Shown here: one piece after another, positions 57,551-64,000 of the stretch
Numbering within the stretch: the first letter of the stretch is position 1
How the letters are laid out: each line of letters begins with the position of its first letter
Program-made: the position numbers and the translations under genes
Source of the DNA: Schistocephalus solidus
Lineage: Eukaryota; Platyhelminthes; Cestoda; Diphyllobothriidea; Diphyllobothriidae
Length of the DNA: 64,000 bases
Direction of reading: 5' to 3'
Assembly: GCA_017591395.1 (NCBI GenBank)
Contig: WEDG01007661.1
Span: 117,553 to 181,552 of the forward strand
Notes under the pieces: generated by a model
Seen by the model: the letters and a program-made list of their open reading frames with translations, nothing else
Told to the model about the DNA's origin: nothing
Databases searched by the model: none

Positions 57551-58164
57551 TCATTAGTTTGACTACCTGGCAATCGAAAAACGCCACCTCAATATCAAAT
57601 GGAAACCAAAATAGGCAGTTCTTCCTGATTTTCTGCATTTAATCGGTCATATGTCAAGTCAAGGGCGTATAATAAGTTACAAACTGTCAGCAAAGTCTCC
57701 TTTTCCGAGTCAATAACCTCTTCCACTAAAAATTCGAATGTTACCAGGTTGTCTCAGGTATCACATGATATTGAGTGCACTAAAATAACACTGCAACATT
57801 CATGAAACCATAAATAGGATAAACGTCCGGCATTGAAGGGAATTTCTGCTCACAACACTGTATTTATTCATGAATTCAAGACATTACTTGCCTAAAGCGA
57901 TCATTTATTTATACTTGTTGAGTGGCTGAGTCGTCAAAATCAGAGCTATTGAGGATCCGAATAATGCCTCTGAGGAGGGCGTCAGTCATTTACTCGGCAA
58001 GTCAGCGAAATTAACAGATACTTCAAAGCAAAATTGTTGGAATGCAAGAGAGTTCCTAACATTGACGGTTTAGAAACATCAGAAAGAACTTTGTGTGAGC
58101 TCTCACCAATCTTTGGGACTCAATATGATGCCATTGCAGACGGTCACAAAGCGACCAATAGTGA

Positions 58165-58262
58165 TACCGAAGGGAATACTGACAAAATACAAAGGAAAAC
58201 GGGTGGCTATTCCTGAATTTAGCCATCGTCAACCGGCCATATCCAACTCCAGATTTACAGGA
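58165..58262 (-). mobile_element. Degenerate family-S SINE fragment
   Basis: GGCTATTCCTGAATTTAGCC, ATCGTCAACCGGCCATATCC and AACTCCAG follow the reverse complement of the SINE body in order. It lies just upstream of the Penelope-like remnant. Confidence 0.45.
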
Positions 58263-58334
58263 TCAGGGGGTTTAACCAAAGCTTCTTTGGTAAGTGGGCG
58301 TTTACAAGTCCTACATTCTCCCATTTACGGGTTA

Positions 58335-59010
58335 AAGGTAGGTAAAGAGCACCAAGGAATTTCTCAGTTTTCACAGCAACCATCCGATGGTTAACAAACG
58401 AAGCTGTTGGATAATGCCCTTCAAAAGAATCGAGGCTCATTGCAGCAAACTGGAGGAGAAAGGATGCAAGACCCGATATCTGCATGACAAAGATGTACGG
58501 AATGGCTATCCGAAGGCGTTTATAAGCCGACGCCTACGCGTTCGGCGGCCAAGGACCCAAACAGAAACACCGCCGAGGATATGGCATGCTCTGCCATACA
58601 TTAGAGACGCCTCGGAAGTGACTGAGCGCATTGTTTAGGGGACTAGGAGTTGGAACTGAACACAAACCGAATGATAAATAACGGAGCAGGATCATGAAAA
58701 TCATAGACCGACCAAATTCGAAGGAGCGGTCTGGAGTAACGTACTGCATTCCGTCCCTAAAATGTCCTTGTAGCTACCGAGGTCAGACTGAACGTGTGGT
58801 CAGATCGCACGATGAGGCGACGAAGTATTGTAAGTGGCCGTGTGCACATGCAAAACTGGCTATGAGTTCAACTTCGCAACTGGCAAGCTAATCGACGCGC
58901 CGGAAGTAAGACAGGCTGAGAATTTATTGAAGCCTGGGTCTCGTATGGGAATGCAGTCAATTGATGTATCGATGTGGTACCAGCATACAGAGCTCTGCGC
59001 ATTAACCACT
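58335..59010 (+). pseudogene. Penelope-like element remnant: RT C-terminus and GIY-YIG endonuclease
   Basis: The plus strand encodes, in order, landmarks of the 3' half of Penelope-like elements. FLSFHSNHPMVNKRSC, then GCKTRYLHDKDVRNGYPKAF (NGYP at 58501) and HALPYIRDASEVTERI (58588-58635) belong to the end of the reverse transcriptase. After a stop and a frame change come GVTYCIPSLKCPCSYRGQT (Tyr-Arg-Gly at 58775-58783, where the family has Tyr-Ile-Gly), the GIY-YIG nuclease core, and then GYEFNFATGKLIDAPEV, the C-terminal segment. The catalytic RT part is absent. Family knowledge: PLEs use this nuclease for integration. This copy is truncated and dead. Confidence 0.8.
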
Positions 59011-59094
59011 ATACTTATTTCCTTGATTTTTGATTGGTTTTTACTCAAGGACAGCATGCATAAGGATGCCATGCTTGATAATCCAATATAAGTA

Positions 59095-61224
59095 GTATTA
59101 AATTCCACACTGGAGAGATGGATTTGGAATCAGAGGCGTACCATACCCGAAGAATACCCTAGAAGCATGAATAATTCGATTGAAACCAAAATGAGTAGTG
59201 TATCTTGGGTTATTTAGTTTTTTTTATGGCGTACGACAAAAGGCAATGTCGAAAGGAAAGGCAGCAAGAAAAAGACCCGTGAAGAAAAAAACCATTCAAA
59301 ATGGTAAAGGGTCTTGGAGCTCTCAGTTTCTAGTATACTCCAGCCTGTCCGTCACAGACCAGCGAAGGCAGACTTATCCTTATAGGACTGGTATGACTTA
59401 GAAAATTTTAGAAATCGCATTCGCTCTTTCTGCTGCACCAAATCGAAAGCATCCGAAATCGTTTTCCATGTTTATAAACGCAGTTTTGGTTGTAAGTTTT
59501 GGATATAAGTATTTCAGACAGGGAGAGATTCCACATGAAACCGGATCCAAACCTAAATAAACTAATGTGGCACGGAACTCAGGATGTATGCAGCAGCATT
59601 TTCTATTGCTCATAACGACCAATAAGCCTGAATCAGCCACTCCATTCCCCGTAGTTTTCTTTTGTAACATTCCAAAACATTTCTACTTCCTGAACAATCA
59701 GGCCAGGGTGGCTTGAGCGCGTACTCCTAACAACACAGAAATCTCGATGAACTAGAGGATACCTTCTTCCGGTCGATGCGTACCTACACATTGTGCCTTG
59801 TTGTAACTACCTGTGGCCATAAGTTTTGGCTGGTGACACTGTCAGTTGCAGTTTTGATAACTTTGGCTCTTTAAGCTATTTCACATTACTTTTCCGGTGC
59901 GTGTACCTTCCAATTTTTTTTTCAGGAAACACTATTTAGCTCCCTGTAAAATATGAGCTTGTAAGGGTCACTATTTCATTAATTTTGGTGCACTGTCGTA
60001 GTACAATGCCGTGCCGTCCACCACAACGACTTTAACACTTTTTGAACGAAGTTAGCATGAGTATTAAACAGAGTTTTGAATGGCAAAGTAAAACTGAATG
60101 GATTGAAGGGAATTTGAACTGCTTCCCCTCTTAAATATATATGGATAATAAAACGATCAGATTGGTATGCGGTGCGAATGCAGCTGTCTGAAACTGTATT
60201 CAGGGCTTAATCGTGTGATACGGCTGTGACCGAAAAATCCTTAAAATGCTGCAACAATGAATAGTTTTTGCCCAATACCATTTGAACCGAAGATAAGCAT
60301 TAACCTCGCAACGACGTTTTTCATGAGAAAGGCTAAATTATCGAATAGCAGAACTCGAACTTTCACTAAGCAGACATGTCAGAGATCTAGGTACAACATG
60401 AAATGCCAGGCTTAAAACGTGCAAGGTTTGTTTAGCGTTTTTGCTGGAGATAGTCGATTCAGTGAAGAATAAAAACGTACGTGACTGCTGCACTGTTGCA
60501 CATTCTGTCGCTTTGACGCAAAAAGTCGCCTAATTGTAACTACTTGATTAAATGTCTTTTGTTTTTGCAAACTCAGACTACCAGATGTTTGCAAGTAAGA
60601 GATTATGAGTGTTAATGGCAGAAATGTGAGGTATGTAGACAGAATGTCTGTAACGCCTCACCTTCAATTTCTACATTAACGCACTCCATTTTGTTAGAAA
60701 GGTACAAATTTGCTGCCTTAGGAGGTCGCACCGTTATTTAGATTAATAGTCCACATTGTTCACCCAGCGCCACTTGCAAAGATTAGTATGCCTCAGGTCA
60801 GTTAATTTCAATTTCAACTTTGAACAGAACCACAAAGTGTCAGTAATCTGTAGCCGAATGCGAAAGCAGCCCGTCAAACCGATTAAGTGCAATGATGAAT
60901 CATTCTCCGTTTTCTCCTGACAGGCCGAACGAGAGCACCTCATCCAACTTGTTGTTACCGTAGATTTACCTGCTGCTGCATACCACCCCCGCTAGAGCGT
61001 CGGTGCGTACGTAAGTGTAAGAATAGTTGACTGCTCCGTAGAAGCTACTATCAGTTCCCTAATTTAGCGCGCAGTGCATGCTCAGATAGTGCCATATGTA
61101 TTTGCTCTGCAGCGGTTGACTAATATAAGTAAGTTTGATTGTCAAAATGCAAATTCTACAACGCCTTCGCAGTCCCTGACTGATTAAGTCCATAGCATCA
61201 GGAAGGGACACAGTGGGCTAAGAA
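59095..61224. other. Unrecognised AT-rich region
   Basis: A weak SINE-like trace occurs near 59590-59640 (ACCAATAAGCCTGAATCAGC). A short Lys/Arg-rich frame (59198-59401) has no recognisable domain. Nothing else is supportable. Confidence 0.35.
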
Positions 61225-61540
61225 ATAGAGATAATGGGAGGAAATATCGATAAGGATAACCATTTCTGGCTCATTAACCGTCATCAGCCAGGCATACCCA
61301 ATCCCAGGTGGTGCAACACCCGATGCTCGAACCCGCAAACTGTCGATCAGAAGTTCAATGCTCTAACTATTGAGCCGCGGGCCAGTTGTCTTGCCGGTTT
61401 AGTTCGGGAATATTTAAATTCGTTGCTGCACCACCTGGGGTTGGGCATGACTGGCTGAAGAAGGCTACTGAGCCAGAAATGGCCATTTCAGCCTCACTTG
61501 TCTTTGTCGGCTTTGTTAATCTGGCTCTCTGTGTATGCGT
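61225..61540. mobile_element. Inverted pair of family-S SINE pieces
   Basis: A minus-strand copy with tRNA-like head (61315-61385, A box TGGCTC-like and B box GGTTCGAGC) and partial body (61225-61315) faces a plus-strand body from about 61425 (CACCTGGGGTTGGGCATGAC; AATGGCCATTTCAGCCTC; TTGTCTTTGTCGG). CCAGGTGGTGCA and TGCACCACCTGG mark the arms. Confidence 0.7.
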
Positions 61541-63090
61541 GTTTTGTGCAAGCTTTAGTCATATAGCATAGATGATATTTAGGTGTCTTAGTGAGGTCTA
61601 CAGGGTGTCTATGTATTATTGCTTTTGTTCACCTTGCCTGAGAGGACCTGTTGCAGCATCCCAATGCAATAGTCATTTCAATCTGGACCATCTGCCACTT
61701 TCATAACACAGCCATTCCGTTGAACTAGAACCTGATCTGTTACGGGAATATACTCAATAGGAGATTCAATCTCAGACCTGGGTGACTAGAATCCGTTATG
61801 GTGATTTGTTTCTATCCATCGAAAATGACTTGGATGGAGCTGTTTTATTTTTTTCTCATTTGACTTTGTATTAAGTACACTCTCGAAACTCTCAGTTTTA
61901 TGTTGAGAAGGAATCCACGGCTATTCAAAACCGGGTATTATAATCTGTCAGAGGATGTGCTGACTCACGAGACCCGTAAACAACCTCTTCGTTAATTTTG
62001 TTGCTTTGCAAGATTATGCGTCTCATATAAGAGGATGGTTCTACCCCTCTGAGGCGATTATCACTAACCGTTTGAATGTGTTCATTGTGTACACCATTAG
62101 TGCACAATAAATATTTTCTGCGTTTTTCTTATCATTCTAAAGTTGACAACCTTAGTGACAAAAAGGTCTAGGCCCCTTTGCGTAGGAGCTTCAGTGGGGA
62201 CGTTCAATTCATAGTTGTCGTCGAAGGGGAGCTTGTAAATACTAATGGTAGGAGTTTTAGAACGAACTTAGTACGAAGACTGGTGAACAATTTCTGTCGG
62301 TTTAATAACTCGTGCCTATGTCCGGGCGATTTTCTCGGTAGAATTTAACCACTATTGCTGTTAATAAAGAACGTAAGAAAGCTAGGACACTAGCTCTGCT
62401 TCACTATTGCCATTAACATGAAAGCCTATGATATTCGCCCTGTGTCTCTGGCATGACGGACAATGCTACTATCTTTGATGGTACGGAGCATCCAAGCATA
62501 ATACTTGCTTGTTAGAACCACCTCGTTTCACGCTGCCGATGGTAGCAGTTGGATTCGCAAAGATTATATAGAGGTTGGTCCCTATTTTATAAAATGTATG
62601 CAGCAACTGCCGGTCTGCTAAAGTCGCTTCGATGTTTCAACTTTTTATCTAGGAATCAAAATTGGCTCTCGGCAACGAGAGCTTCCTCTTATGAAAGCTG
62701 AGGCGATAGGATTGAATAAAACTGAAAATTTAGCCATTAGTACCAAAGAAAGGCATTTCCAAGTAATCTTAAGGAATTTGTTTGTTTACTCTGCCTTTGT
62801 GCAGGTATATAGTTTTCACATCATTCAACCCAAACGGAACTTATCCTTGGTATTGCATCCTCTAAAAACGTGAAGTTACCTTGCCAATGATTTTACGCTT
62901 ACCGTGTTTTTAGAAGTTGCCTGAAACTGATTCCACACTGATCGACAGTGCATAAAGTTTATTCATAATTCAGTAACATGTTTCTTTCACAGTTTTCACA
63001 GGTTAGTCAAATTAATTATTCAAAGCTGCCAAAACACCCTAGTAATTAATTGGGCCTGGTAGTCATCCAATGGAGTTTAGATTGATTGTT
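61541..63090. other. Unrecognised AT-rich region
   Basis: No feature can be supported. Open frames are at most 60 codons. Confidence 0.4.
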
Positions 63091-63196
63091 CAGGAAATCC
63101 TGCTTGGGTAGTCAATTAACTGCATCAGAATTGGTGGATTCCATACGTTACAGTAGACTGGGCGAGTAATTTGACCCTATATATATATATATATAT
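63091..63196 (+). repeat. Interspersed repeat P, copy 2, with (TA)n end
   Basis: AATCCTGCTTGGG and GCATCAGAATTGGTGGATTC match copy 1 at 11772. It ends GACCC followed by (TA)n (63178-63196), as the satellite at 6938 also does. Confidence 0.7.
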
Positions 63197-64000
63197 GAAG
63201 AAAGAAGGTTCGTCGGAAAAATCGAGTTTTACTCGTGAATTTTCAAGTTGGTCACACCAACCCGTCGTCAGACGAAATGAACAGAGGAGAAATGAAATGG
63301 TCAGATGACCAGTTTGTGCTACAGGACAGACAAGGACAAAACAACCAACTGGGGTGTGAGGAATGGCCACATAATTGGATATATATATATGTATATATAC
63401 GCGTTCCCGGACATAAATGAAAAGAAAATGCGATCTCAGGGACTCTAGGTGTATCGTCCTGACATTTAAAAAGCATACAAGGTTCCATCGTCGGAGGTGA
63501 GTATCGTACCACGTCTCAAAGGGTGGCAGCCATTTTGTAACGCAGGGTTGATTATACGGGTTTACCTTAAAAGTGTACACTGTAGGGAGGTTGGGGTGTG
63601 GGGGTCCATAATTGGATTTGGTGTTCATCGCCGGCGTTCACACAGGAAGCATCTCTGTAGTCACCGGGGTGAAGGAGGGGGGAGGAGGATAATTGCTGTC
63701 AATTGGCATGTCACTCGTCGAGGCGTGGCGTTTGACAGTTGGCAGCCCTCGCCCGCATCCGCATTGACCTTAATTGGTGTCCTGGGTTGCTAGTCCTGTT
63801 TGTGTCCTTCTGACTGCATGTCTCCTCGTCTGTCGGGTTGGTGGTTGATGCGGCCGTATTGATGGCTACGCCTTCGTCGGCCCTGAATTGTGGCGTGGAT
63901 ACGTGCATGGCCGTCCTAGGTTCTCCCGTGGTTGGATTCACATTTGGCCTAATTCCGTGTTTACTCTTACGTTCGATGAGCTGCGCCCGGAAAAAGATGA
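63197..64000. other. Unrecognised, GC-rich towards the window end
   Basis: A short TA-rich patch lies at 63379-63399. From about 63640 the sequence is GC-rich and CG-rich. A 167-codon minus-strand frame (63125-63628) runs through two TA-repeat patches (Ile-Tyr repeats) and has no recognised domain. The block may be another repeat, but no second copy lies in this window. Confidence 0.4.

Noticed and set aside
63125..63628. 167-codon minus-strand frame
   Set aside because: It crosses two TA-repeat patches that read as Tyr-Ile and has no recognisable domain or start context.

Overview
The window looks like nuclear DNA of a flatworm, most likely a diphyllobothriidean-type tapeworm. That placement is an inference. 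It rests on remembered similarity of the dominant LINE protein to endonuclease/reverse-transcriptase proteins of such worms, on a lophotrochozoan-style Hox exon, and on the mixture of repeats. There is no dense gene content and no operon structure. Open frames outside the elements named below are short and look random.

Only one host gene can be supported. A Hox exon 1 lies on the minus strand (about 18469 down to 17227); it carries the hexapeptide core YPWM and ends at a GT splice donor. The homeobox exon was not found in the 17 kb downstream within the window.

Almost everything else recognisable is mobile or repetitive DNA. (1) An RTE-like LINE with an AP endonuclease, a reverse transcriptase and a C-terminal array of C2H2 zinc fingers: one near-complete but decayed copy at 44575-50588, bounded by a 12-bp target-site duplication, a 5'-truncated copy at 19546-21794, a broken cluster at 24270-28426, and an old copy at 42030-44562. 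(2) A SINE whose 3' tail is shared with that LINE (15685-16075, 23945-24262, and a head only at 7596-7757). (3) A second tRNA-derived SINE family, usually found as body-head-body dimers or inverted pairs (4231-4745, 11175-11600, 33690-34035, 38950-39450, 42405-42545, 61225-61540). (4) A MITE-like family with ~40-bp inverted ends around a degenerate TAACCC-rich core (12156, 13381, 23515, 29328, 35167, possibly 51240). (5) A CR1/Jockey-type LINE remnant (51889-56099, minus), a mariner remnant (40195-41125, minus) and a Penelope-like remnant with a GIY-YIG domain (58335-59010, plus). (6) A six-unit satellite of ~355 bp at 4746-6938, closed by a long (TA)n.

Layout: 1-4180 unrecognised; 4184-7006 SINE and satellite block; 7-16 kb scattered SINEs and MITEs; 17-18.5 kb Hox exon; 19.5-28.4 kb LINE-rich; 28.4-42 kb mostly unrecognised with MITE, SINE and mariner pieces; 42-50.6 kb LINE block; 51.9-56.1 kb CR1-like LINE; 56-64 kb PLE remnant and unrecognised AT-rich DNA. 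All calls come from reading the sequence; no database search was run.
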